From: Blepharisma stoltei
Lineage: Eukaryota > Ciliophora > Heterotrichea > Heterotrichida > Blepharismidae
Assembly (NCBI GenBank): GCA_914767885.1
Contig: CAJZBQ010000043.1
Coordinates: 434,001 to 498,000, forward strand
Length of the DNA: 64,000 nt
Reading direction: 5' to 3'
In this document: one piece after another, positions 10,773 through 21,551 of the stretch
Numbering within the stretch: the stretch's first letter is position 1
Layout: every line of letters starts with the position of its first letter
The notes under the pieces: generated by a model
The model's input: the letters and a program-made list of their open reading frames with translations, nothing else
Told to the model about the DNA's origin: nothing
Databases searched by the model: none
Program-made: the position numbers and the translations under genes

Positions 10773-11198
10773 TTAAACTGAGGTAGCTTTCCCTTGTCCC
10801 GATATTTTCCCCACCAGTTCATGAATAAAAGGAGAATTGCAAATATAAGATCCAACTCCTGGGATATATTTTGATGATGAATATAACTGAGGAACGAAGT
10901 CTCTAAATAAATAGAAAAATCCAAATAATTGAATAAATGTCCCTAAGATTGTCCAATTGCAGATTATCAAAAAGAATCCAATAAAATAGCATGCTGATCC
11001 TTTTAATTTTGAAGGTTTGAAGAAAAATGATAATAAAGTCGCTGTACCAGCAATGTAGCAAGTCCCACCTGTAAAGAGTAAGTTGCCTATGATAAGAAAG
11101 AAGCGATCAAACACAAAAATTAAGCCTAAAAGGTAGCAAAAAAGTCCAGCTAAAGTCAAAATTGATCCTCCACTTTTCTTTGAATTGCTTAAATACAT
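10773..11198 (-). CDS. GOT1: GOT1-like Golgi vesicle transport membrane protein
   Basis: 141 aa with four predicted transmembrane helices. Family marks include LIFVFDRFFLIIGNLLFTGG, the cytosolic FKPSKLKGSACYFIGF turn and LFGFFYLFRDFVP, matching GOT1/GOLT1 proteins in order and length (about 140 aa). GOT1 proteins work in ER-Golgi and intra-Golgi vesicle transport. The ATG is at 11198 and the stop is TAA, with no intron or IES. Upstream is about 540 bp of AT-rich spacer shared with the rightward gene at 11739. Confidence 0.9.
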   Translation of the reverse strand: MYLSNSKKSGGSILTLAGLFCYLLGLIFVFDRFFLIIGNLLFTGGTCYIAGTATLLSFFFKPSKLKGSACYFIGFFLIICNWTILGTFIQLFGFFYLFRDFVPQLYSSSKYIPGVGSYICNSPFIHELVGKISGQGKATSV

Positions 11199-11738
11199 AT
11201 TTATAAATAAAGCAAAAAGTAATCTATATAAATAAGCACAATCAGCTTTATATTATAAGAATTATGATCAATTAACTTCTTTATTGTTTATACATTATAA
11301 TTTACAATGAATAATTAAATATAAGATAATTTTAAATTAGCACAATGTTTTATTTATTTAAATTCAAAAAAATATGATAAATCATAGCTAATTCTTATTT
11401 ATATCAATTATTCCCGAAATCCATAAAAATGAACAGGAAAAAAGGTCAACTTAAAAATTAAACTCTAGAGATTTTGTCTCAAATTATAAGAAAAATTCAA
11501 TTATTTTGTAAAAGACATCATAGTTACTGGTTCACTGAAATTTATTATTAGATAATTCTAAATATTTACAAGTAGAACTTTCTTTATTTTCAACAATTAT
11601 ATAACAGTCGGTTTAATTTAAAATTTACCAGTAGTAATACATCTTTTAATAATGCCAAATTTATCTTTGTCCAAGTTTTGTATTTTCCCTCATATTTAAG
11701 CAAAATTTCCATTCATAACTTATAGCTTTATAATAATT
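11199..11738. other. Divergent intergenic spacer
   Basis: AT-rich spacer between divergent GOT1 and the unknown gene at 11739. I see no element, RNA gene or terminal inverted repeat. Confidence 0.5.
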
Positions 11739-12890
11739 ATGGGTAGATATGTAGTTGACATTCTCTCTTCTATTGCAAATGTAGAATACATCCCTCACGA
11801 TCAAAATACAATCCTTCTAGTGCCTGATACATTCATACCAAGCTCTGAAATCGAAGCTCGGTTTGCGCCTTGTAATGATATAGATCAGGCACTAGCAGGA
11901 GGTGCTTTCATCTTTAGGGTAGCTAATGAGTTTCAAAGAGGTTTTCTTATGGGTTTAATCTTAGGACGCTGGCCAGATGCAAAATTAGTCACATCGAGAT
12001 TAGACGTTTATAAGAAAATCTCTCCAAGAATTTCATTACAGATGTACAAAGAAAACTTTTATAAGCTTTACTACAATGACTCCTGCGCGAGTACCGAAGC
12101 ATCTTCAGAGTATCCTAATAGCCCAAGAGAAGAGCTCAAAGCTCCATTTTTCCAACCAAAGCCTCAACCACAACAAATATCCTTACAAGAAAAATACCTT
12201 GACAATCTCTACTATGAAGTCCTTAACAAATATTATGAAAAATTCCTCATCCATGAAGAAATTAGAGCAACCAAAATAAGATCAGCCAAAGCCCAGATAA
12301 AAAACCTTTCAGACGGAGCCGTTATTTCAGTAAAGCGAAAAGCCTTGCCAGGATTTGCTGACTGTTTACCTGGAAGCAGTGAATTATCAGATATGGTCTA
12401 CGAGGATTTAAGGGATCATAAAATAATCCAAGAAATTGGAATGCAAGTAACCTATGATGAAACTTTAATTGAGATGTATTTTGGAAGAGATAAAAAAAAG
12501 GAATTTAAGCCACGATATAAAGAATCAAGAAACCAGCCTCTGCAACCTCCACAGCCTCCACAGTCTCCAATCTTTTCAATGGCTATGGACAGGGATAAAA
12601 TTATTGAAACAGCATTTAAAGAGATTTGGAAAGATATTCTTATAGAAGTAGAAGAAGTAAAGCCTAATACAATTGCTGCGCTTGCTTATCTTATTGTAGG
12701 CAGATTTGAGAAGAAGCATGAAGAAGAACCTGTGAAATATGACATTAGCTTTAAAGAAGATATAATTAAAAGGGCAATAAAAATGCTATTCACATGGGAC
12801 ATAATATCCTTACAAAGTAATAGTGAAAAGACTCAAGATTCGGTAGCAGAAAACTATAAACAAAATCTGAGCGAAAGACTTTTACTATAA
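11739..12890 (+). CDS. Hypothetical protein, 383 aa
   Basis: I do not recognise this protein. It has an uninterrupted frame with an ATG immediately after an AT-rich leader. The N-terminal half is a compact-looking alpha/beta region (GRYVVDILSSIANVEYIP, GGAFIFRVANEFQRGFLMGL). The middle has a Pro/Gln-rich linker (FFQPKPQPQQ) and a second PPQPPQSP linker near residue 275. The C-terminus is a predicted helical segment with I-A-A-L-A-Y-L-I and IIKRAIKMLFTWDIISL. The two proline-rich linkers suggest three separately folded parts. No catalytic motif is visible. Confidence 0.65.
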   Translation: MGRYVVDILSSIANVEYIPHDQNTILLVPDTFIPSSEIEARFAPCNDIDQALAGGAFIFRVANEFQRGFLMGLILGRWPDAKLVTSRLDVYKKISPRISLQMYKENFYKLYYNDSCASTEASSEYPNSPREELKAPFFQPKPQPQQISLQEKYLDNLYYEVLNKYYEKFLIHEEIRATKIRSAKAQIKNLSDGAVISVKRKALPGFADCLPGSSELSDMVYEDLRDHKIIQEIGMQVTYDETLIEMYFGRDKKKEFKPRYKESRNQPLQPPQPPQSPIFSMAMDRDKIIETAFKEIWKDILIEVEEVKPNTIAALAYLIVGRFEKKHEEEPVKYDISFKEDIIKRAIKMLFTWDIISLQSNSEKTQDSVAENYKQNLSERLLL

Positions 12891-13087
12891 TTTTTAATAT
12901 TTATTACTTAAAAGATTTAGCATTTAAAAACCTAATTGGCCATGAAGTGCATATTAATTGCAATACTTATAATATTATATATGAATTAAAGCAAGAAATT
13001 TCATATTTTCATGTAGTAATAGGAATATGCTAACAGTAGGAATGCTTTTATTCACTGTAACTAGGCATAAATGTGTAATTAAATAAA

Positions 13088-13894
13088 TTATTCTTCATTA
13101 TCATTATCATTCATGACACTAAAATAATTTCTTTTAGCTTCAATAAACTCCAAATCTAAACTGACAATAAAGCTCCCTACAAAATCAAGCATTTTTGCAT
13201 ACATCCCATTTTGTATAGCCATACCATGGGTCTGGATTCTGAACAGTTTTTCCATTTTCTTGATATCGATTTTAAACACATTTAGTGGCTGAACAATATC
13301 AGTTATTGTTACAGAAATATTGCAAATTTGCTCATAGTCTCTACTTTCTTTTTTGCCTTCCAGCAAATTCATATAATCAATAACCCCAAGCCAGGAATAC
13401 GATTCCATGTTTTCTGAAACCACAGCTTCACTTCCAGGTGTTTCCACTTTTAGCTGGACTTTAGTGTCAGGATGGACTACGCCTAAAATCGCGATCGTGT
13501 CAAAATCGTTACCTGCTTTTAATATTTGGGAACTCGCTGACTTATATTCCACAATTTTTATGCATCGGTGTAATAAAAGCTTGAATTCGTATCGTGAATA
13601 AACGTTCTTAAAGACATTTTGGTATAGACCTTCAGCTGGGTCACCGAAATTGAAAACAATCTTCTTACGAACCATCAAAATCCAGTGGATTAAATTTATG
13701 CATGCTTGACCGAAATTTCATATGATGATATCGACTTGGTTATCTAAGCCTAAAAACCCTCATATAACGAAAAATATGCAGCCGACTGTTAAGACAAATC
13801 GAAGATAAACTTGATTCCATTGGACGTAAGATAAAAAATAGCAGGCGTTGGCAATTTGATATGCCCACATGTTCGCAGGTAGAACTTCTGGCAT
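13088..13894 (-). CDS. Popeye-domain (POPDC-like) membrane protein
   Basis: 268 aa from ATG 13894. Two in-frame TGA codons (Trp) lie in the N-terminal part, which is why the frame appears shorter under the standard code. The first 75 residues form two to three transmembrane helices (NACYFLSYVQW, RFVLTVGCIFFVIWGFLGL, VDIIIWNFGQACINLIHWIL), the last matching the third helix region of Popeye proteins. A cytosolic domain follows from about VRKKIVFNF. Popeye domains bind cAMP with a cyclic-nucleotide-binding-like fold, but the vertebrate DSPE/FQVT motifs are not evident here, so cAMP binding is not claimed. Alternative: another three-helix membrane protein with a cupin-like tail. Confidence 0.6.
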
Positions 13895-14274
13895 ATTTTA
13901 TATTAAATATTAAATATTTAATATCTACCTATTTGCAAGAACTTTTTACTTGTACCCAGAATACTAATAATCTGAATCATTAATTTCTATTTTATATATC
14001 TTATACTAGATTTTTTATCAATTTAATAATCTTAGCTATCCTTCTTTGATCTATACAGACTTCAGAAATGGCTATTTTATAATTATAAGCTCTCATTTCA
14101 CATAATATTTTTTCTCATAAAGTTACATATTGAACACTAAAAAATATGCATAAATACAATATAAAAAGCATTATTATGATTAGCTATCATCCTATTTACT
14201 ATTTGCAGATAGGATAAATACAGTCAGTAGGAATTTTATTTTTACTCTAATTAGATATAAATAATCATATCTAT
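13895..14274. other. Divergent intergenic spacer
   Basis: AT-rich spacer between the leftward Popeye-like gene and the rightward dynein-light-chain-domain gene. I see no feature in it. Confidence 0.5.
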
Positions 14275-17200
14275 ATGAAATCCAAATCATCAAAACCTGC
14301 GTCATCTACTTATAGGTCATTTGACAATGAAGATATAACAACTCCAATTAAATCAGCTCGACATATAATGACTTGAAGAGAAGCCAAAAAAAATGCAAAT
14401 TTATCGAACCTTAAAATCCCTCACTCCTTCTATCCTTTATCAAACGACTGGCCATCATTCTTTATTAACTCACTTATCACAGCTTTAATATTTATAGCAT
14501 TAGAGATTCGAGAAATGGTATAATTAGGAGTAAATATAAATAAACAGCACCAGAGCTCTTCGAAATTAATATACCGCAACCTCTTTAATATTTATTATTA
14601 TAGGCAGTTAGAATTTGAAGGTTGGAAGAGGATGGAGGCTTCTTGCTTGGACAATGAAAAAATTCATCAAATATGCCATGAAAAGTTTTAGAAAACTTTA
14701 TAGAGTTGTTCGATTAAAGACAAGGGGTCAGGGGAAAATACTCAGGAGCCCAATTAATAAAAAATGCGAAAGAAGAGTTGTCAGAATTAGGGAAATATTT
14801 ATTAAACACAAACACAACAGATGTTTCATATCTGAAAGACACAATAAAATCTTCAAAGGCACTTCTGCAGCCTATTACAATTTTTCCAACAGACATTAAA
14901 ACTTTGGAAAAGTTCCTGGAAGGAATGGACATATGCGAATCTCCCAGACCTCCAGGAAACCATCAACTCATAAATCAAGCCTTATGCAAAAAAGAAAACT
15001 GTATCGATCATTTATTAGTCAATAACCCGAGTGAAGGAAACTTAAAGAAAAACCTTCAAGGTTCTCCATTTGCCCCAGAAAAGCATATTGAAATAACGGA
15101 AAGATATGACTTAGGCAACCCTTCTGGCCGTCAAGAAGTATCAAATTTGAAAAACTGACTCTCAGCTATGAAATCTCGCTATCTCACTAATTTTGAATCA
15201 GAAAATGACAGCTCTATTGAAGAAATCAAATCTGCTGAATTAATTTTCACTACTTGCCAAAGAGAATTAGTACGCCAAGTTTCAGTTTATTGCTTAGACA
15301 GAGGAGAGTTATTAGAAGAAAGTCTTTTTTATCGTAACTATTTATTTTCTGATCAGAATTATAGTCAGTATACCGATCTGAATTAAGCTACTGCCAGATT
15401 TGCGGTACGGTTCCATACTCCAGGTTCTAGATTCCTCCTCTCAGGTGGTTGCCCGTTTCACATTTACGGCACTTGCGGTTTGAGTGAGTAGGTTTGGGAC
15501 TTGTTATCCACTTGCTCATTCTCAGCATAAGCTGATTCTGTGCCGGTCACTTTTTCTTGGCCTTCTGCAGGACCCGTGGTCAAGTGTTGTGACGGGAAAA
15601 GGCCCTTTTAGAAGAGGCAAAGCTACCCGCAGAGGGAGGAGGTATACTCGCCATAAACTTAGGTTAGAAGAAGTCTTCAAAGGCTTCCAAAAGATTTTTA
15701 AACAAAAAGAAAAAATCCATGAAAAATCTTTCGAAAATTCAAAAGAAGAAGCTAAAATAGAGCAGGATAAAAGAGAAGAGCAGTTTAATGCGCAAATGAC
15801 AAAATCAGTTAATTATATAAAATTTTTGAGCGAAAAAATAGCAAATCTAAAAGAAAACAAGAAAGGAGTTAAAAAAGATTTTGATTTTGTAACAAAGGAG
15901 TATGATAATTTAAAAGCAAAATACGATAAAGAAGCTGCTGAATGAAAAAAGAAAGAAATGAAGCTAAGAAAAGAAATAGGAAAATTAAAAGAAAATTTTA
16001 TTAAGCATGTAGATGAAAAATTAAAATTCGAAACCACAGATGAAGATACCAGAGAAACACCAATAGAAAGGGAGAATTTAATCATTAACCGAAGCTTTAG
16101 ATTTGGTGGAGAAGACATAAAAAACGTTAATAAAGCTTATAGACACATGCTGGAAACTGTAGAAAAGGTAGACCAAGAAGTCCAAGTCATGATCCCAGAA
16201 ACAAAAATAGAAGTGCCTGAGCAGAAACATGAGATTATAAAAATCGTTGAAATAGTAAAAGAAGTGGTAAAAAAAGAAGCAATAAAAGTAGTCACAAAAA
16301 ATCGATATACTCAGACTGGCTTTATCGAAAATTTAGTCCAAAATATTCCTGAAGAAGCTGCTGAAATTTCATCAAGCAATGCTAATGAAACTTTTATTAG
16401 CGATGATAAAGAAGACATAGTTGCCCCAACAATTGAAATAATCCCGAATAATGTACCTGAAACTCCGAAAATTAATGAAAATTCTCAAAAAGCTCCAGAA
16501 ATCACGAAAATCGAAAGTAGTGAGACAAGTGCAGTTCAAGAAGCTCCAGCTAATACATATTCAGAATCCTCTGAGCCACCAAAGAACGAGCAAAAATTAT
16601 TAAATCTTAAATCAATTAAAGAAAAAGCTCAAAAGCCAGTAAAAATTAGAAGAAAATCTGGGATGCTAGCAATCCCCAATACTTCCGAGCTTGATACTCA
16701 AAAAAATCGTGCTAATTCTACCAAGCCAATAAAATCAAGCAAAACTTTATCCAAAAAAAAGAATGGAGAATCTGATTTACAACAATCCAGAAATTCTATT
16801 GATTTTTCAGAAAATGAGGAAACTCTTGAAAACCTAGAATCAGAAATTTCTAAAAAAAGAGAAGAGTTATACCAATTAGCAAAAGAAGTCTCTCAAAATA
16901 AGGAAATATTAGAAAAAAATAATGAAAGCTCGAAAGTAGATATAAACAGCGCTAGAAAAACTTCAATACCTTCTCTTGATATTAAAAAAAAGAAAGACAG
17001 ACAAAATAAAAATAAAGGAACTTTTTCTACTCCAAATACTTCTAGAAGTATAAAGGAGCAGCAAAGTAAAGAAGAAAACACTCCTATACGAGAAAAAGCT
17101 CCAGAGATTTATGTTCAAGAAAAATTAGAAGTCGAAGAAGAAATTTCGCTCAAGAAAAAAAATTCGAAAAATCGTTCTATCTCTCAGTCTAATTTAGCAA

Positions 17201-19933
17201 AAATAAGCCTAGAAAAATCAGTATCAAGTCCGATAAGCGCTGACCAAAGTCCTAAACTCCCCCCCCCTCCGTGAGTGAACAAAAAAAAATTTTGTTCACT
17301 CACGGAGGGGGTTAATTTTTTTTTTTTAAAAACATTTATATATAAATTTTATAGAAAAAAATTTTTTTCGAAATTTTAAAAAAACCTAATTTGCAAAAAT
17401 GGGAAGCAAATATTAATTAAATTTATAAAAATTTATGTTTTAAAACGCAATTTGTTTAAAAATTAAACAGAATTAGCTCGAAATTTCATTATACTAATTA
17501 TCATTTATATATCAAAAATTTTTCTATTAAAAAAATTTTTGTTCACTCACAGAGGGCGGGTTTTGGGCAAAAAATGGTGATTTTTCTAATGGTTTTGTTC
17601 ACTCACGGAGGGGGGGAGTAAGATTCCTTTTAAATCTTCTCGAACCCTTAAAGAACTGTCTCCTCAAAATCCAAATCTGCTTCTACGCTCTTATTCAATT
17701 ACAAGCTCGAAAGAATTAGAAGAAGAGCGCATTGATATAGTAAATATCATTCCTCCAAATGCAGATTCTCCTTCATGAACGTTAGGCTATCAAGCTGGCT
17801 ATGAACTAGGCAAGCGTGAAGGCTTCAAAGAAGGAGAAGCCTTTGGCATTGATTAAGATTGATTCTAGAGGGTTGTTGGGTAATTTTTAGCCCCTACCCC
17901 TTCATGATTTAGTTTCACGCTCAGGAGGCTCAGAAACTATCTCTAATTAACGCCTTTTTCTATCGACGTCAGGGTGACGGGAGACAGTCTGCTAGGGAGA
18001 CTCACATATTCAGATCTTGATCCTTGACCAGCCGTTAAGTGCTGCTTACCGTCAGTTGGACTTTACATACCGCTGAGTTATCCAAAATCTCCTTTTTGGC
18101 CTGTCTTAGCCCTATTGCAGACTAAAGACTGCTCCCCAAAAAGTACAGAAGGATGTAGCACCTCAGCCTACCTTCTGTAGATTAAGGAGATAAGGTAGCA
18201 CAAAAACCCACCCCGAGAACTATCGCCAGCGGGATCCACTATTCTCAGGTCTGGATCAACTCGCAGAACACCGAGGGTTTAACTCCGCTCGCCATTTTAA
18301 TAATTCCTTTGGCATTGAAGAAGGTCAGATAAATGGCTATTTAAAAGCTGCAAGAGAATATACCAATAATTCACGACCTTCTCAATTAGATGTTTCCGAT
18401 GAAGCATATTGGGAAACTGACCCACAGTCAGAAAGTGAAGGAGAATTCAAAGAAAAATCTGAAAGCGAAGAAGGTAGCGCAGCAAAAACTGAAAGAAGAC
18501 ACCGAGAAAAGCATAGAAGAAGAGCAGAAAATACAATGAAAAGCCAAATCAAAAAATCAGGGACTGAAGCTTTAGAAAAGTTACAAGAAAATCAAAGTGA
18601 AGACTCTGGGGAGGAAGGAGATCTAAGTTCTGATAGCGAAAAATATACTATCGAAAGCGAAGAAGATGAAGGTGAAGAAGAAAATAAAGAAATCGACAAA
18701 GAAGAAGATTTAAAGTCTCCTGGAAGGACAGAACGAAGAGAATCCATGGAAAAACGAAAAATAAAAGAGTATACCAAATTCGCCGAATTTCATTTCCATA
18801 AACGTGAAAATAAAAAAATCCGCAAAAAAATGCCATCATCCACAAATCTTCTTAAAAAATTTTTAAGCCGCACGATGAAATGGATTCTAAGAAAAGCTAC
18901 AATGAGCCGCAGAATGGTGAATAAAATTATGTCATCGTTTTATACATCTTGCTTTTCCAGCCATCTTGACAATTCCCACTCTGTAATTGATTATCTTTAT
19001 AATGACATGTCAGATAAATATACACTGAAAAAAATAACTGATAGAAAATTCCTTGAATTTATCGCGTCAGTTTTAAGGTCCTCAGATTCAAAGCGTTCTT
19101 TGATGTTTTTGAAGTTCACTGGGGTGAGTAAAAAACTTAGCTTGCAAGGGTATTCTATGTTTTCTTTTCAGTTTTATTTGAAATCACTTTCCTTTATGCA
19201 AAAAGCAAAAATTGGGATAAACTCTTCATTTGATGAAACTGCTGATATTATTTATATGCCAACTGTAAGGGCTATTGAGTGTATAAAAGATAAGCTTGAT
19301 GGTGTTGTGGAGAAATCTTCTATAAGTAAATTAATTTCTCAAGTAGAGCAGGCTTCAATACAAGACCCACTAAAAATCAACGCTACAGGGCTAATTGAAG
19401 AAGAATATGTATTAGAATTAATGGTAGAATTATATGAAGAGTATATAGCAAAAATACAAAAAGGAATTGATGAGGTCATTTTTGCGATAAAATATAATGA
19501 AAATAAAGATTCTATATCAAAACAAGAATTTTTTATGATAATAAGACACATTTCCCCGATGAAATTTTATATTTTGCAAAAAGAAGAAGAGATGAGTATA
19601 GGAAATAGTATGTCAATTATTGAGCTCACGAGTAAATGCATAGAAAAAGGCTTATTAGCTATTAATGATGTCAAGTCATATTGCCAAATAAATGAAGACT
19701 GCACAAAAGAAGATGTAATGGAAGAAATTAAGGTTTCTATCGAGGATATGAAAAATATTGCTTATAAAATTGACGATCTTGAAGAGAAAAATATTTTAAA
19801 TAGAGAAGAGTGGGAGAGAAAAATGATTAACTGTGAGAGTGGCATTGAAGGACAAGAAGTAAGATTTACCAAATTAGCTTGGAAATTGTATCAAGACGAA
19901 CTTATTCGGCTGAAATCGCTTATAAAGGAGTAA
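14275..19933 (+). CDS. Giant protein with axonemal dynein light chain (p28/AXDND1-type) domain; five interruptions
   Basis: Six coding segments (14275-14517, 14604-14704, 14720-15320, 15673-17254, 17621-17852, 18319-19933) sum to 4374 nt, exactly 1457 codons plus TAA. TGA is Trp at several sites (for example 15156 and 15943). The key block FTTCQRELVRQVSVYCLDRG, continuing LLEEVFKGFQKIFKQKEK, matches the p28 signature F-x-E-L-I-R-Q-V-x-x-x-C-x-x-R-G-x-L-L and resembles AXDND1-type proteins; the LLEE/VFKG join exists only after retroposon S3 is removed. A coiled coil follows, then a long Lys/Glu/Ser-rich disordered region, a YELGKREGFKEG-type repeat spanning retroposon S4, an acidic stretch, and a helical C-terminal domain from about 18830. 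Probable axonemal role by domain; the C-terminal domain is unrecognised. Confidence 0.7.
14518..14603 (+). other. Intron with an embedded ~71-bp IES
   Basis: The 86-bp interval starts GTATAATTA and ends TTATAG. Removing all of it joins ALEIREM to AVRIWRLEEDGGF in frame. If a TA-bounded 71-bp piece (14527-14597) is taken out first, what remains is GTATAATTATTATAG, a standard 15-nt intron. The internal piece carries no intron-like features. This reading depends on intron size in this lineage being 15-16 nt. Confidence 0.55.
14705..14719 (+). other. 15-nt intron
   Basis: GTTGTTCGATTAAAG. Removal gives VLENFIE-QGVRGKYS and keeps the frame; left in, the frame meets TAA. The 3' end is AAG rather than the TAG seen in the other introns here. 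Confidence 0.6.
15321..15672 (+). mobile_element. SINE-like retroposon in an exon (S3), target-site duplication TTAGAAGAA
   Basis: 352 bp including one 9-bp duplication (15312-15320 and 15664-15672). The body is GC-rich and non-coding. The plus-strand 3' end reads ACTCGCCATAAACTTAGG, fitting the family 3' signature. It contains GGTTCTAGATTCC, which resembles a pol III B box but with mismatches. Removal with one duplication restores the p28 motif of the host. Confidence 0.75.
17255..17620 (+). mobile_element. MITE family A IES (366 bp) in an exon
   Basis: TAA at both ends. The left end is a tight hairpin made from the terminal motif CCTCCGTGAGTGAAC and its inverse. The right end carries two copies of the inverse motif in the same orientation, separated by a segment ending TTTTTCTAATGG. 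The centre is AT-rich with ATTTCATTATACTAATTATC. Excision at TA changes SPK-LPPPP-stop into SPKIPFKSSRTL. Confidence 0.9.
17853..18318 (+). mobile_element. SINE-like retroposon in an exon (S4), target-site duplication CCTTTGGCATTGA
   Basis: 466 bp including one of two perfect 13-bp copies (17840-17852 and 18306-18318). The 3' end reads CTCGCCATTTTAATAATT, the clearest example of the family signature. Removal with one duplication gives EGEAFGIEEGQINGYLKAA. The duplication contains no TA. The nearest TA pair (17854-17855 with 18298-18299 or 18301-18302) would leave a TAA stop in frame, so standard TA-bounded excision does not explain this gene. Confidence 0.85.
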
Positions 19934-20062
19934 TAATTAACCAATTAATTGTAGCAAAAAAATCCCACAGACGAATAGTAATTTTATTTAAAGTGATCGA
20001 TAGTGAAATTAACCTTAATAAAATTAAGTATAAAAGAAAGAATAAATTGAGGGACTCTAACC

Positions 20063-20543
20063 GACACTTTGGCCGAGTGGTTAAGGCGTTAGCCTGCTAA
20101 GCCCCCCTTTTAGATTGGTACAAAATCCTTTTACAATTAAAAGGAGAGTTGATTTGTTTTTTAAAAAAACTTTATATTACATAAAACATTAATCGAATTC
20201 AGTATGAAAAATATTTAAATAGCATTCTAATTGCATTTTACGTTAAAACTAATATATAAAATTAATATATAAAAACTATTTAAAAATTATCGATTTGTTG
20301 AAAAATTATTTAAATAGTATTCCAGTTGCATTTTGTCTATTAAAATTAGGCAAAACTAATTTTATAAAAAATTAGAATTTTCATCGATAAAATTTCCCTA
20401 TTGAAAAGTAAATTGTGTTACAATATAAGGGGTTCAAAGTACCCAAAAAATGCCAGTTTTTTATGATATTTTGTTCCAATTTAAAGGATGGGGGAGTAAG
20501 CTAATGGGGTCTCCCCGCATGAGTTCAAATCTCATAGGTGTCG
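20063..20543 (+). tRNA. tRNA-Ser(GCT), interrupted by an IES in the anticodon loop
   Basis: Exons 20063-20099 and 20499-20543 join to an 82-nt type II tRNA. The acceptor arm GACACTT pairs with AGGTGTC followed by discriminator G. The D arm has TGGCCGAGTGG-TTAAGGC. The anticodon arm TTAGC-CTGCTAA-GCTAA carries anticodon GCT. A long variable arm TGGGGTCTCCCCG and T arm ATGAG-TTCAAAT-CTCAT follow. A TTTTTT run directly after the gene is a pol III terminator. Serine identity rests on anticodon GCT, the long variable arm and the G discriminator. The insertion lies between bases 37 and 38, the position where ordinary eukaryotic tRNA introns also lie. Confidence 0.9.
20100..20498 (+). mobile_element. 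MITE family B IES (399 bp) inside the tRNA-Ser gene
   Basis: TAA at both ends. The left end is GCCCCCCTTTTAGATTGG and the right end GTTCCAATTTAAAGGATG followed by GGGGAG, the family B termini in diverged form. The interior holds two AT-rich repeats around ATAGCATTCTAATTGCATTT and ATAGTATTCCAGTTGCATTT. Its sequence and 399-bp length argue for an IES and not a spliced tRNA intron. Confidence 0.85.
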
Positions 20544-21116
20544 TTTTTTATATTTAATTAGAAAACCATCTAGAATTCAATTTCTGATAAACAAAAATTT
20601 TTTTTTTAAATTAGACAAAAGCTTTATCTAATTATATATTTCAGATGCTATGCCCCAATCTCCAAATATTGTAATATTTAAGCAAAATTCATGAATTTTC
20701 AAAAAGCATATTTCTAACTCCCTACTAAATAACTATTTTCTTTTGGTTTTCAATAAAATTAACTATAATAAAAGAGAAATCCTATTAAATGGAGAGTAAG
20801 AGAGACGTCATCAAAATATGTTCAACAGTAGAAATCAATCAACTTTTATTGACTTTTCCAAAATTTTTGTAGCAGGACTCCAAATAAAATTCACCAAAAT
20901 GGAATAATGAAGAAATTCAAACTTATTAAGCCTTTAAAATCCCAATATTTCTCCCTTCAAAAGGCTTCCTCATTACCTTATTTATTCCCACAAAGCTTTT
21001 AATCAGCATTCATTTTCTATGATTTTGAGAATTTTTCCATTATTTTTTCTTATCCACAAAGCTTCCATAACGCATGAAGAATTTTCTGTAAAGAGGAATC
21101 ATTTATAAACAATATA
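20544..21116. other. AT-rich intergenic stretch
   Basis: Apart from the pol III T-run at its left edge I see no gene or element. Confidence 0.5.
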
Positions 21117-21551
21117 ATGAACCAAGATTTTCAATCTCAAGAAAATTATAACAAAGGACGATGGAATTCTGAGGAGAAAAAGAAGTTTGAAGAAGCCCTT
21201 AATTTATATGGGAAAGACTGAAATAAGATTCAAAATCACATCGCCACAAGGACGCTGGTACAGGTAAGATCCCATGCTCAAAAATATTTCAGGACTGTAG
21301 AAAGGCCTCATGAGCCAAAAATGCCACAACTCTTCAGGCTGAAAGACTCAGAAAACATATTCGAAGAATATGCTGCACAAATGGAGCAATTTAAGCAAAT
21401 ATGGGAATTGAATAACCAAGTTTTATATCAGACTGTGCCTGATCAATTTTATGGCTTTTACCCAAATGTGATTTTGCCTCAGAAAAGTGAGGAATTGAGG
21501 AGTTGTAATATGGGACCGTGCAAAAAGCTCAAACTTGATTATTGTGAGTAG
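21117..21551 (+). CDS. SHAQKYF-class single-repeat MYB protein
   Basis: 144 aa. One MYB/SANT repeat at residues about 12-62: KGRWNSEEKKKFEEAL, LYGKDWNKIQNHI, then TLVQVRSHAQKYFRT. The second conserved Trp of the repeat (GKDW) is encoded by TGA, a direct demonstration of UGA=Trp. SHAQKYF-type MYB proteins bind DNA and act in transcription regulation. The C-terminal tail is short and has no recognised domain. ATG 21117, stop TAG. Confidence 0.9.

Noticed and set aside
14604-14660. A 14-nt intron at GTTAGAATTTGAAG giving YYYRQLEEDGG
   Set aside because: The size does not fit, and the alternative of an intron at 14518-14603 with an embedded IES gives a fully open 1457-codon frame.
20100-20498. 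An ordinary tRNA intron at position 37/38
   Set aside because: The segment is 399 bp with family B termini and TAA at both sides, matching IESs and not tRNA introns.
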